From Desulfobacterales bacterium (GTDB lineage: Bacteria; Desulfobacterota; Desulfobacteria; Desulfobacterales; JANQIE01), in the NCBI GenBank assembly GCA_028282295.1, contig JANQIE010000043.1, forward strand, positions 1 to 54,097: 54,097 nucleotides of DNA, written 5' to 3'. This document shows, in pieces, positions 46,701-54,097 of this stretch. The notes beneath the pieces are model-generated. The model did not search any database, had not been told where the DNA came from, and saw only the letters and a program-made list of their open reading frames with translations. A program made the position numbers and the translations under genes. Each line of letters starts with the position of its first letter. The first letter of the stretch is position 1.

Positions 46701-49468
46701 AAACAGCGGCATCATGGATCAGGCGTGAGACCGGCGCGTTTGTCCGCACGCTGGCATCGTACCGGCCCAAAAACCTGTCTCATCTCACCTTCATGGAGCG
46801 GGTCCTGAAATCACCGGAATGGTACGAACATCCGGTGATGAAGCGTATCGTTCGTCTGGCCGTGAATCGGCACGATCTGTTTTCAGAGACCTTTAACGGC
46901 TTGAATGAACTGAACAACCCCACTGACAGCCATGATACTGTCACGGATGCGACTCAGGCGTTGAAACATAAAGGCTTGTCGAAACGGCAGGTTTTATCCG
47001 GCAAGACATCGAAGGAATATCAGGGCCTGTTGCGGATGATCGACGAGGGCGACACCCACTGGTACAGGCCCGAGATGAAGCAGTACCGTGAAGGGGTTCA
47101 GGAAGCATATTCCAAGAAGGTGCCGGACCTGAATGAATTGAGTCGTCTGCGCAAGATGCGAGAATCGCAGGTCGCTGAGTTTGAGAAAGACTACCTTGGC
47201 CAAGGCGTGTCCAAAGAAACAATCAAGGTTTGGCGCATGCATCGCGATGCTTATGATGCTGCGCTGGACAAGTTGCTGGATCCGATGCGGGAACTGCTGG
47301 AAAAGATCCGGGAAGAATCCGCCTTCAAGGGAGAGGATGAATCGAATCTGGCTGATTTCATGGCCTATCGTGATGACAAAGGGCAGGTCCGCAAGCTTTC
47401 ATTGAAAGAAGTGATTGCCGAGATGGAGGAGTGGCGCGGGTTTTATGCCCCCAGAATGAGAGAGCAGGGCGATTGGGTCGTTCGCTCGAAAAAGGGAAAT
47501 ACCTACTACCGTTACCATAAACCAACCCGGTACCAGGCGGAACGGCTCGGATCAAAACTGGAAATGGAAGGGCATCGTGTCGAAAAACCGTTCGAGAACC
47601 CGAAACCGCCCGAATCCCTGCTGGAGCATATCAAGGCCATGGACGCGGCCAAGCTGCTGGAACATGCATCGGAAAAGACGGGCCGGGACAATATCGATGC
47701 CGCGCTCAAGTTCAGGGAAGAGCTGTTGCGGCAGACCGCGGACATGATCCGGGCCCGGGGTTTTCGCTCGACGATGATACACCGAAAACGGGGCGATGTT
47801 GTCAAGGGGTATATCGAGGATCCGGCGCAGCGGTTTGTCCAGTACATCAACAACCTGTCCGGAGGATTGTCCAAGGCCCGGACCGCAGCGGACATGACCG
47901 AAGCGTTTCTGGGCAAATGGGCCGATGGGCAGCGGGTCGGCGGGATCGATGCGGTGAAAGAGCCCCGGGCCCACGAAACGGCCCGGTCCTATATCGAGGA
48001 ACAGCTTCGCAACGCTGAACTGGCGGACCGGGTCATCGGCACGGCCAAGACCGTGGCAACCTTCAAGTACCTGGGCCTGCCCAATATCCGCGCGCCGTTT
48101 GTCAACCTGACCGCCATGGTGACCACGGTGCCGGCCGCGATCCATGAATATGTGATGCAGGGCAAGGGGCCTTTCAGGGAAATCGGATCCGCTCTTTTAA
48201 AAGCGGGGCAGGACTACACCCGTTACATGACGGGCAAAAAACTGACGCTTGTGGCTGATGAGCAACGTTTCCTGGATGAGATCAAACGGCTCGGCTATGA
48301 CGATCCTCAGTATACGCGCGATGCGTTGGGAACGATTCAGAAACTGCACGGCAGGCTGTTTGCCAAAACAATGCAAAAATCGATGTGGCTGTTTGGCAAA
48401 ACCGAGCAGTGGAACCGGGGCGCCACGATGCTGGCCGCATACAGGATCGCGAAGCGCCGCAAAATCGGCCGGACCGATGCGGATCGGATGGATCTGGCCC
48501 GCAAGGTAACTGAAAAGGCCCATGGCATTTACGGCCGGGCCACGCTGCCGGCCTGGGCGCAGGGGCGCAATCCGGCGGCCAAGGTGGGGCAACTGCTGTA
48601 CGTGTATCAGAAGTTCGGTCATAACTGGCTGCAGATGCTTTACGATCTGGGTGTAAAGCGGCGCAATGCCAAGGCGTTTATCTGGGCAATGGCCTCTCCG
48701 GTGGTTCTGGGCGGGGCCGCTGCCATGCCGTTCAAGGGGGTTGCCGTGGCGCTGGTCGGCTACCTGTTGAAGTCGACCGGGGATGACCGGGATCCGGAAA
48801 AGATGGTCTTTGACGGGTTGAGACGGCACCTGGGAGTGCGCGGGGAGAAGGTGGTTCGTTACGGTGCGGTGGGGGCGCTGGGGGGCGATATTTCAGGATC
48901 CTTTGCCTTTGATCCGGGGGTTCCCAAAAATCTCTGGGATTGGGCCGGACCGATCGGTGGCGTGGCCCAGGATATCAAACAGGCCCTGCGGTTTATCGAA
49001 ACCGGCCAACCGGCCCGGGCCCTGGAAGCGGCGCTGCCACGGGGTGCCGCCAACCTGATCACCGCGTTCAGGGAAAAAGGGCAGGGCGCCCGCACCCGCA
49101 GCGGTGCCCGGATCTGGGACGAAACCGGCAGGATACTGATTCCGGATAACCGCGATACCGTGCTGCGTCTTCTGGGGTTTCGCTCGTCACGCAGAGCCGC
49201 GCTGCAGGCCCGGCAGTGGGAGACCAGAAGGCAACAGAAACGGTTCCGGGACAGGCTCGATAAGATTTATGAAAAGTATCGCGCATATCTTGCCGCACCG
49301 TCGGAAAAGCTGCATAAGGAAGTCATGCGCGAAATCGACCGTTATAACAGAAACCTGCTCGATTCGGACCTTGCGGGAACCGTGCCTTTTATCACCCGGC
49401 GCGCGCTCAAAGCACAGGCCCGCAACATGGCCCGACCGCGCAAAGCGCAGCGGGCCTATTTACGGTAG
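43790..49468 (+). CDS. Giant ejection/polyvalent protein with 2H-phosphoesterase and HExxH motifs
   Basis: 1,892 residues. A hydrophobic Gly/Ala-rich segment near 117-172 could enter membranes. After a polar linker come two HxT motifs, HITI (H570) and HATI (H646), 76 residues apart with beta strands around them: the 2H phosphoesterase signature that hydrolyses 2',5'- or cyclic-phosphate links. HEAEH (824-828) is an HExxH zinc-metallopeptidase motif. The final 700 residues are helical, with ARKVTEKAHGIYGRATLPAWAQGRNPAAKVGQLLYVYQKF, resembling large-polyvalent-protein-associated domains. It should be packaged and ejected into the host with the DNA, so these domains may act on the host before transcription starts. 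The enzyme activities are predictions. Confidence 0.7.
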   Translation: MADFSLEDIDLDEFVAEGKKLLDEQKLEAARQRYGQQPPDRGLAGELWQGLKVGLGDRLPLGVAQAIRGGDVGTEKGVIGRGLDRFIEGQKEDLRNNVPSRQVVLGDEWHRAMYEGPQNTAFSLGLAASGMVAGGLGAAAATPVPHPAAKVIGGAIGAAGSTYLGMFRAARDEFVDQIYDEIGQDMQPEQWDRVRQRIDADAQKFGHAEAGPEAIANALETAFMRLPVSKFVPVDKIRNFALRSVAKVGTKLGGIAATELPTETYTAKQQRDILAEYGLAEPAGYAEAFKEVAGPTMVGSALIGGGLGMTRRIMDRQGRALAEDPDIVEVEKAGAPAGKPVAKTPDPDEPGTPDQAGRIDDEESYWQAQEAEIRRQRDEAGKVVAEPVIDRSARKRAANQAEIDRLAKEAIAAEQQAIINRQKKMGLRKSGRVAGQGVDPDKQYQEIAQRLGITTPPQTPALPAGQGFELVGDKPKGFEVVPSETINLPHEEAAPEGDQSRRDAEPSGKVDNDPKEQVGKDRLVHKHSNTQVSLPEAHARAVTEFGRRIPENEIYTDPDDDSYGREAKPHITIRYGMDTLDPAEIAPAFKDLGRIKARMGKVSVFETDKYDVVKVDIDSTDLREANKMVGETVKLPGETFKNYIPHATIAYVKKGEGKKYVGDKTFEGREVTFDHVVLSAKDGREHKIPLGGSVSKPKVSPKDLQDLGEKTEKGVALANVKDSKKSKHHIRVAIGVHHFTNKDIPGLFKKQKIIRNPDGSAAIVNTRSGKSLTIEFVDRIDENTIDWSAYGGKKPDGQTVGRYIPGKNRMQLLKGQADIWTLNHEAEHWMEDAGLIDKHEQNLLKAEIRRRHKAGKWRTLNPRDVGGREDRAEYLARRLAERRFRRDRSVIRRILQRIADFIDWMANLAGRRTASATVREVESGKIFERQAGPPPEKTEQARSLASVKPDDLKPGKDNEDIFEGIEPAGKKTAASWIRRETGAFVRTLASYRPKNLSHLTFMERVLKSPEWYEHPVMKRIVRLAVNRHDLFSETFNGLNELNNPTDSHDTVTDATQALKHKGLSKRQVLSGKTSKEYQGLLRMIDEGDTHWYRPEMKQYREGVQEAYSKKVPDLNELSRLRKMRESQVAEFEKDYLGQGVSKETIKVWRMHRDAYDAALDKLLDPMRELLEKIREESAFKGEDESNLADFMAYRDDKGQVRKLSLKEVIAEMEEWRGFYAPRMREQGDWVVRSKKGNTYYRYHKPTRYQAERLGSKLEMEGHRVEKPFENPKPPESLLEHIKAMDAAKLLEHASEKTGRDNIDAALKFREELLRQTADMIRARGFRSTMIHRKRGDVVKGYIEDPAQRFVQYINNLSGGLSKARTAADMTEAFLGKWADGQRVGGIDAVKEPRAHETARSYIEEQLRNAELADRVIGTAKTVATFKYLGLPNIRAPFVNLTAMVTTVPAAIHEYVMQGKGPFREIGSALLKAGQDYTRYMTGKKLTLVADEQRFLDEIKRLGYDDPQYTRDALGTIQKLHGRLFAKTMQKSMWLFGKTEQWNRGATMLAAYRIAKRRKIGRTDADRMDLARKVTEKAHGIYGRATLPAWAQGRNPAAKVGQLLYVYQKFGHNWLQMLYDLGVKRRNAKAFIWAMASPVVLGGAAAMPFKGVAVALVGYLLKSTGDDRDPEKMVFDGLRRHLGVRGEKVVRYGAVGALGGDISGSFAFDPGVPKNLWDWAGPIGGVAQDIKQALRFIETGQPARALEAALPRGAANLITAFREKGQGARTRSGARIWDETGRILIPDNRDTVLRLLGFRSSRRAALQARQWETRRQQKRFRDRLDKIYEKYRAYLAAPSEKLHKEVMREIDRYNRNLLDSDLAGTVPFITRRALKAQARNMARPRKAQRAYLR

Positions 49469-49511
49469 ACGGACACGAGCGGAAAAAACAGACAGCGACG
49501 AGGACTATTCA

Positions 49512-49553
49512 AGCCCGGCTCTATCGCCTGAACAAGGCGTGGCCGGGTTTTGT
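49512..49553 (+). terminator. Intrinsic terminator after the giant gene
   Basis: AGCCCGGC and GCCGGGTT close a hairpin that contains an inner CGCC/GGCG stem; TTTTG follows. Termination is probably partial, since the fibre genes lie downstream in the same direction and no new promoter is evident. Confidence 0.55.
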
Positions 49554-49572
49554 TATGTGGTGGAGGTGACAC

Positions 49573-50040
49573 ATGGGACTGATACTGCAACCCAATGGGG
49601 TGGCACAGATCGATATAGACGGCACACCGGCCGTCGAGGCGTCGGTCCGCCGGGCGCCCTCCGGCAATCCGGTCAGAACCTATTTTGTTACCGATTTGAA
49701 CACCGGGATTCCCGATGAGGTGATTCAGATTGATCTGTATTCGGATCATTGGGGACCCTTCAGGTTCGATTTCGCGGGGATTGTTCCGGACGGGGCCTCG
49801 ATAACCGATATTTCGGCCCGAAGTCTGTATGCTGATATTGAATCGTCCTACGAGCAGGTCCGGGCAGGCGATTCGAGTCTGTGGTTGATCGAAAGTCAGA
49901 GCTTTGCCGGCAGTTATCTGGATTTACTGTTCTGGTTTCCGGGGACCGATTTCAGAGGCATCCATACACTGGTTTTTACCGTCGAACTCAATTCGTACGC
50001 ATCCCGCGGATTCAACTTTTCTCATATTCGCGTTTTTTAA
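49573..50040 (+). CDS. Small virion/fibre-region protein
   Basis: 155 residues with GGAGGTGA upstream. Beta-rich (VAQIDIDGTPAVEASVRR, IDLYSDHWGPFRFDFAGIVPDGASITDI, LVFTVELNSY), reading like a compact beta-sandwich domain. It precedes the large fibre gene by 12 bp and could be a fibre chaperone or adaptor. No family recognised. Confidence 0.45.
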   Translation: MGLILQPNGVAQIDIDGTPAVEASVRRAPSGNPVRTYFVTDLNTGIPDEVIQIDLYSDHWGPFRFDFAGIVPDGASITDISARSLYADIESSYEQVRAGDSSLWLIESQSFAGSYLDLLFWFPGTDFRGIHTLVFTVELNSYASRGFNFSHIRVF

Positions 50041-50052
50041 AGGGGAACAGAT

Positions 50053-52023
50053 ATGAAACGCTTTTTGATGATTTTTTTGGTTTTTTTCACCGTCGCTTCG
50101 GCCGGTGCAGGACCGGTAACCGAGTACACCAATGTTACCAGCGGCAACATGACCGATGGGCAGTTTCTGATCGGTTATGATCCCGCGGTTTCGCTCGATT
50201 CAGCCATGACCCGCATGACATTGAGTGAACTCGCACAGTACTACATTCAGCAAATCGGAACGATCAACGCCACGATTACCGCTGCGCGCACGTTCCAGGG
50301 GCCGGTAGCGGTCGAAGGCGGGTTTAAATTCATCGCGGCCACGGCGTTCTCGGCCAACGATGCGACGCCTTCAATCGCGAATTACACCGTGTTTCAGACC
50401 GCCAATACTGTCGCCACGACAATAACGAACCTGGACGATGGGCAGGCCGGCGATTTTCGTATGATCGTGGTGCAGGACAGCTTTACGACCTGGGATTTTA
50501 CCGGAACAAACCTTTCTGGCAACGCCGGGGTCGATTATATAGCCAACAACGGGGATCTGCTCATTGCGTACTGCATCGACGGTACGGCCTGGCACATATC
50601 GGTGGTGGGCGGCACCGGCGGCGGGGGAGGTGCCGGTGAGATCAACACGGCCGCCAACGCGGGGCTGGACGGGGTTGGGGTCTTTTATCAGAAGTCCGGG
50701 GTTCAACTGCAGTTCCGGCACATTGCACCGGGATCGACCGCAGTGACGGTGACATTGAACGGCAACGATATCGACATTGATGTGGTGCCGGGTCAGATCG
50801 ATCATGATGCATTGGCAAATTTTGTCGCCAACGAGCATATCGACTGGACTCAGGACCAGGGCGGCACCGATATCAACCTGAACAACATTCCGGATCTGAG
50901 CAGCCTCTATGAGCCGTTGCTGGTAAACGAGGCCGGACTTTATGCGGCGCTGTCCGATGTGACCCGGTTTTATCAGCCGGGAGATGTGATCCGGGTCGCG
51001 GCCAGTGACACTCTGCCGGGCACATGCACGGTCGGCGACCTTTACCTCGATATTGATGCTGACACGAACGGCACCTGTTATATCTGCATTGCGCCGAATA
51101 CGTGGAAAGATATCGATGATGACGGTCAGGCCGGGTCCGGCGACCTGCTGGCGGCCAATAATCTGAGCGATGTTGCCAGCGTATTGACCTCGTTCAACAA
51201 CATCAAACAGGCCGCCACCATGACCTATTCCGGGGTGATCGAGCTCGCCGATCAGACCGAGGCCGAGAGCGGCACCGCTGTGGATCGGGCCATTACACCG
51301 CTTGGTGTCGAGCAGTACATGCAGGCGAAAAACTACTATCAGTTTGCCCAGGGTACGGCCGGCGGCTGGTGGTCTTTCTGGGAAGGCAGCGCCAACGGGG
51401 ATCATTCCTGGATCATTCTGGCGCCGGACGCATTGAGCGATTACCGGGGATTCCGGCTGCCCGACCAGGGGTTTGCAGCGGGCGAACTGATCCGGATCGG
51501 TACACCGGCCACGGTCTCGATCGATGTGAACAACGATTCGGTCGCTGAGACGATTCAGGTCTATCCCCTGGAACCGGTTGCCTATGGCACAACCGCCAAT
51601 ACGCCGGCAGAGGGAAATCATACCCATGCCGGCATGGTGACCGAAACCGGGAACCAGACCCTGACCAACAAGGTATTTGATACCGGGTCAAACACATTTC
51701 ACCGCAATACCGCATCGTATGCCACTAGCCAGACCCTCACAGCCGTCCAGTGTTACGGCAGTGTGATCTATATGACCGGGGCCGGAACGGTGAGCCTGCC
51801 GCCGGTTGCCGACGGCATGGAAGTTACGGTCATAACCGCCGCCGGCGTGGCCGTCAGTGTCGACCCGGACGCTGCCGATCTGGTCTCTTTGGACGGTACG
51901 GCTTTGGCCGATGGGAATCGAATCACGAACACGTCCACAGCCGGGGATGTTGTTGTGCTGACCTATTTTTCTTCTGCCGGCTGGTATGCCTCCACCAACG
52001 GGTGGACGGATGGAGGGCCATAA
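50053..52023 (+). CDS. Tail fibre/spike-like protein with a Sec-like N-terminus
   Basis: 656 residues. The start MKRFLMIFLVFFTVASAGAG looks like a signal peptide (basic start, hydrophobic core, AGA-G cleavage-type site). The rest is beta-rich and repetitive in style, with Asp/Gly/Thr-rich stretches, a GGTGGGGGAGEINTAANAG hinge near 190, and later EGNHTHAGMVTETGNQTLTNKVFDTGSNTF. The latter is the turn-rich pattern of phage fibre shafts ahead of the binding tip. Likely receptor-binding fibre. The signal-like N-terminus is unusual for a virion protein made in the cytoplasm. Confidence 0.6.
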   Translation: MKRFLMIFLVFFTVASAGAGPVTEYTNVTSGNMTDGQFLIGYDPAVSLDSAMTRMTLSELAQYYIQQIGTINATITAARTFQGPVAVEGGFKFIAATAFSANDATPSIANYTVFQTANTVATTITNLDDGQAGDFRMIVVQDSFTTWDFTGTNLSGNAGVDYIANNGDLLIAYCIDGTAWHISVVGGTGGGGGAGEINTAANAGLDGVGVFYQKSGVQLQFRHIAPGSTAVTVTLNGNDIDIDVVPGQIDHDALANFVANEHIDWTQDQGGTDINLNNIPDLSSLYEPLLVNEAGLYAALSDVTRFYQPGDVIRVAASDTLPGTCTVGDLYLDIDADTNGTCYICIAPNTWKDIDDDGQAGSGDLLAANNLSDVASVLTSFNNIKQAATMTYSGVIELADQTEAESGTAVDRAITPLGVEQYMQAKNYYQFAQGTAGGWWSFWEGSANGDHSWIILAPDALSDYRGFRLPDQGFAAGELIRIGTPATVSIDVNNDSVAETIQVYPLEPVAYGTTANTPAEGNHTHAGMVTETGNQTLTNKVFDTGSNTFHRNTASYATSQTLTAVQCYGSVIYMTGAGTVSLPPVADGMEVTVITAAGVAVSVDPDAADLVSLDGTALADGNRITNTSTAGDVVVLTYFSSAGWYASTNGWTDGGP

Positions 52024-52026
52024 TTC

Positions 52027-52617
52027 ATGCATCGACGCGTAATTGCCCGCAAAAAAGCCGGTGACGGGGAAGGGTTTGCCATCGACGACACTTTTTCCAG
52101 CGACAATATCAGCGATGTAAAAAACACCATATCGGTTTCAGGGGGTAACGCCTATGGCAGCGCAACCTGGGATTCGAACCTGGGTTATCACACCACCGGT
52201 TTGGGCAGCGCCGATCATTGGACCAGTGCCAATGTGCGCTACAAAAACCATCAGGCGCGCTCCGCCGGTGTTTTGTTTCGGTATGACCCGGGTGGCAATA
52301 CCGGTTACTGCGCCCGGCTGGTGTTTGACGGCATCGCCATGGCGGCACGAATCTCGACCTGGGACGGTACCAATATCATCGATATCGGTGATATCCGGTT
52401 TACCGGGATCGGGGAGTCGCAAGACACGACGTTCGACCTGATGATCGAAATCAGCGGCACAACCATCAGCGCGGAATTGAACAGCCAGGCCGGTGACAGC
52501 ACCCTCACCGATTCAACCTATGCCACCGGCAACTATGTCGGTGTCGGTGTCTGGCGGGATGATACAAACGATACCTGGGTCGAGGATATCCAGGCTGATA
52601 GCGGAGCGGCACCATGA
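52027..52617 (+). CDS. LamG/concanavalin-like surface or fibre protein
   Basis: 196 residues. After a basic start (MHRRVIARKKAGDGEG) comes a beta-sandwich-like domain: DTFSSDN, YHTTGLGSADHWTSANVRYKNHQARSAGVLFRYDP, GYCARLVFDG, YVGVGVWRDDTNDTWVEDIQAD. This alternation is like carbohydrate-binding lectin/LamG sandwiches. Lies between the fibre and the last gene, with an ATGA overlap at its end. Probably binds host surface glycans; inferred. Confidence 0.5.
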   Translation: MHRRVIARKKAGDGEGFAIDDTFSSDNISDVKNTISVSGGNAYGSATWDSNLGYHTTGLGSADHWTSANVRYKNHQARSAGVLFRYDPGGNTGYCARLVFDGIAMAARISTWDGTNIIDIGDIRFTGIGESQDTTFDLMIEISGTTISAELNSQAGDSTLTDSTYATGNYVGVGVWRDDTNDTWVEDIQADSGAAP

Positions 52618-53546
52618 AAAAATTAATCGCAATTCTGCTTGTTATTTGCTCCGCGCGCTTTGCTTTAGCGCGCGACATTACGCTGCCACATTCAGAGATG
52701 TTTGTGAACGCCGCGTCGATCACCGATGTGATATACCTGACCAGCGGTAACGGTGGTGCCGTTTCGTGGCAATCGCTGGCCCCTCAATATGTAGGCGATA
52801 ACGGCGGCAGTGTCAGGCTGGATCTGCCGACCATCCCCATTGCTGGCGGCATCAACGGCGGTCATTGCGCAGTAGGGGATTTTCAGAATTTCAGCGCCAA
52901 TCATTTTCGTGTCCGTATCATCATGAAAGTCGGTACAACGGTGGCTGATACCGTGCGTGATTGGTCCGATCCACCTGCCAAAGGTCAGGGCGGTTCAACC
53001 GTCAATAAATTCGCAGATATTCACGGCGGCGCCGGAAATACCACGCGTGTGGGGCTTTTCTCATTTTTGTTTTGCGTAGCTTCAAATACATATGAACCGG
53101 CTATCATGAATCCGGGGCCGCAGACATATCATTATTACGGCGGCGGCAATACTCCGTGCCCGGTCGGTGCGTTGCATTTCGGCGATGGAGCCAGCGCAAA
53201 CGACTATGCCGGTCAGGTAATCTGTTTTGAATATTACGCCGGGCCGACATCTGCGTCCCTGCATGTGACAACACAGGACGGTGTTTATAATGACACCGAA
53301 TATCTGACCATTGCCACCACACGCCCCGAACTCGTTTCTAAACTCTACGTGGGCGGATACAATAACGGGCATCACCCCAATCCTGATTCAAATACATTCA
53401 TCGACATTTACGAGATCATTATTCAAGATTCCGCGACTCCCATTGGACCACCGGCCGGATTCGTGACCGGTGGCGGCAGCCCCGGATCCCGGATTCAACG
53501 CGGTGCCGGCTGCGGCGGTGGTGGGGCCGGGAGTGCGGGGAGTTGA
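52614..53546 (+). CDS. Fibre-region protein with signal peptide-like start
   Basis: 310 residues; ATG 52614 overlaps the preceding TGA. The N-terminus MKKLIAILLVICSARFALA is a clear Sec signal peptide pattern. The body is beta-rich with another sandwich-like region, and the C-terminus is Gly/Cys/Ala-rich (CGGGGAGSAGS). With the gene at 50053 it is the second fibre-region product with an export signal, raising the possibility of a lysogen surface protein rather than a virion part. No family recognised. Confidence 0.5.
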   Translation: MKKLIAILLVICSARFALARDITLPHSEMFVNAASITDVIYLTSGNGGAVSWQSLAPQYVGDNGGSVRLDLPTIPIAGGINGGHCAVGDFQNFSANHFRVRIIMKVGTTVADTVRDWSDPPAKGQGGSTVNKFADIHGGAGNTTRVGLFSFLFCVASNTYEPAIMNPGPQTYHYYGGGNTPCPVGALHFGDGASANDYAGQVICFEYYAGPTSASLHVTTQDGVYNDTEYLTIATTRPELVSKLYVGGYNNGHHPNPDSNTFIDIYEIIIQDSATPIGPPAGFVTGGGSPGSRIQRGAGCGGGGAGSAGS

Positions 53547-53547
53547 A

Positions 53548-53610
53548 GTGTATCTCGCTTGGCTGCTACTGACAAATATCGGCTGGTATATTCATCACCG
53601 AAGCAGGTGA
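53548..53610 (+). CDS. Possible 20-residue membrane peptide
   Basis: GTG start with GGGAG a few bases upstream; encodes a strongly hydrophobic peptide (YLAWLLLTNIGWYIHH, then a basic end). It begins one base past the previous stop. Such micro-ORFs are common in phages, but the evidence is weak. The following 53611-53870 is AT-rich and holds nothing I can call. Confidence 0.22.
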   Translation: MYLAWLLLTNIGWYIHHRSR

Positions 53611-53872
53611 GGTTTGGATGGTAAGGTGAGCTACAGAGGTAACAGGTCAATCAATGAATCTATATTTAGCAACGGCATATTTCCATCACAGAATCAGAAA
53701 GAAATTCCGCTATTTTTGATGCCATGTTTAAAGCGGAACGCTGATCATTTTGGTCACCAGCGTCTATGCTGTCCAATTTGATTGTGCAAGATGTTTGATA
53801 TTATCAATTTGTTATCAGTAGGATAATGAAGTTCCATAACTATAAGAAAATAAAGATAAAAAAATGTCGAAT

Positions 53873-53900
53873 TGGAGTTCGAGTCTCCCCTTCGGCACCA
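53873..53900 (+). other. Attachment site: 3' end of a tRNA-Leu-type gene
   Basis: T-stem 5' strand TGGAG (53873-53877), T-loop TTCGAGT, 3' strand CTCCC (one mismatch), acceptor CTTCGGC (53890-53896), A and CCA. This is the end of a tRNA whose acceptor would start GCCGAAG, as in many bacterial tRNA-Leu genes. No D-arm or anticodon arm lies upstream, so it is a partial copy left at one prophage end. Confidence 0.78.
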
Positions 53901-53910
53901 TTTTTATAAA

Positions 53911-53940
53911 GCCCGCTGTTGTTTCAGCGGGCTTTTCTTT
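53911..53940 (+). terminator. Terminator of the host tRNA gene
   Basis: GCCCGCTG and CAGCGGGC form a perfect 8-bp stem with a 6-base loop, followed by TTTTCTTT. Located 10 bases after CCA, it belongs to the chromosomal side of the attachment site. Confidence 0.75.
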
Positions 53941-54014
53941 TAGGTTAAATCTTTCCTACATCCTAAGTTCTTCTCTTCTTCAGACAGTAAACTACAGCCA
54001 TACATATGGTCATC

Positions 54015-54097
54015 TTGACTTTAGGAGCGGCGTCCCGCCGCGATTAGAATAACTTTGGTGCACTTAAATCGCGGCGGGGCGCCGCTCCTAAAGTCAA
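54015..54097. repeat. Long inverted repeat in the host flank (palindromic element)
   Basis: A 31-base arm starting TTGACTTTAGGAGCGGCG (54015-54045) is repeated inverted at 54067-54097 with one mismatch, around 21 bp. It probably forms a large cruciform or RNA hairpin and looks like a small intergenic palindromic or MITE-like element. It may continue beyond the window. Confidence 0.7.

Noticed and set aside
36812-53546. Diversity-generating retroelement acting on the fibre genes
   Set aside because: No reverse transcriptase gene and no template/variable repeat pair was seen in the window.
1-54097. CRISPR arrays or rRNA genes
   Set aside because: No regularly spaced direct repeats with unique spacers and no rRNA-like sequence were seen; the 11-bp iterons at 23097 have no spacers.

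Overview
The window is most of a temperate, short-tailed (podovirus-type) prophage of a Gram-negative bacterium, followed by about 200 bp of host chromosome. The right boundary is visible. At 53873-53900 lies the 3' end of a tRNA-Leu-type gene (T-arm, acceptor strand matching a GCCGAAG acceptor, CCA), followed by that tRNA's own terminator. No D-arm or anticodon arm precedes it, as expected at an attachment site where a phage integrated into a tRNA 3' end. The left end and the integrase are outside the window. The host cannot be named. Several Sec and lipoprotein signals, strong Shine-Dalgarno sites, mostly GC-rich coding sequence and one FeeM-like gene would suit a Desulfobacterota-like proteobacterium, but this is a guess.

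Layout. (1) 1-11087, minus strand: an early leftward operon starting at a near-consensus promoter (11109-11137) behind a small Cro-like protein. It encodes a possible recombinase, an SbcD/SbcC (Mre11/Rad50) pair, an SF2 helicase, a DNA methyltransferase, a PAPS-reductase-family protein and several tiny zinc or membrane proteins. (2) 11200-12027, plus: a divergent repressor with one XRE helix-turn-helix and two tandem CI-type helix-turn-helix repeats. (3) 12096-20664: accessory (moron) genes. These are a FeeM-like N-acyl amino acid synthase behind a palindrome, a 7TM-GAF sensor without a kinase, an AT-rich cluster of J-domain, membrane and secreted proteins, and a C5-methyltransferase / endonuclease / Vsr restriction-modification operon. 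(4) 20665-21382: a regulatory gap with a possible small RNA and an extended -10 promoter running straight into an intrinsic terminator. (5) 21383-25774, plus: a radical-SAM enzyme, a replication initiator with a lambda-like origin inside its gene (five 11-bp iterons), a probable helicase loader, a RusA resolvase and small zinc proteins. (6) 26038-43729: terminase, P22-like portal, scaffold, N4 gp56-type capsid protein, adaptors, tail proteins, lysis-type membrane proteins and internal virion proteins. (7) 43790-49468: a 1,892-residue ejection/polyvalent protein with a 2H-phosphoesterase motif pair and an HExxH motif. (8) 49573-53546: fibre or surface proteins, two with Sec-like N-termini.

How it may work together. 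The repressor and Cro-like protein form the lysis-lysogeny switch. The left operon supplies recombination, and the right operon supplies theta-type initiation, packaging and virion assembly. The accessory block is probably expressed in the lysogen and includes restriction and possibly a cell-cell signal. The strongest leads are the signal synthase/sensor pair beside the repressor, the virion-borne 2H phosphoesterase, and the embedded origin. All functional statements rest on reading motifs by eye; no database search was run.
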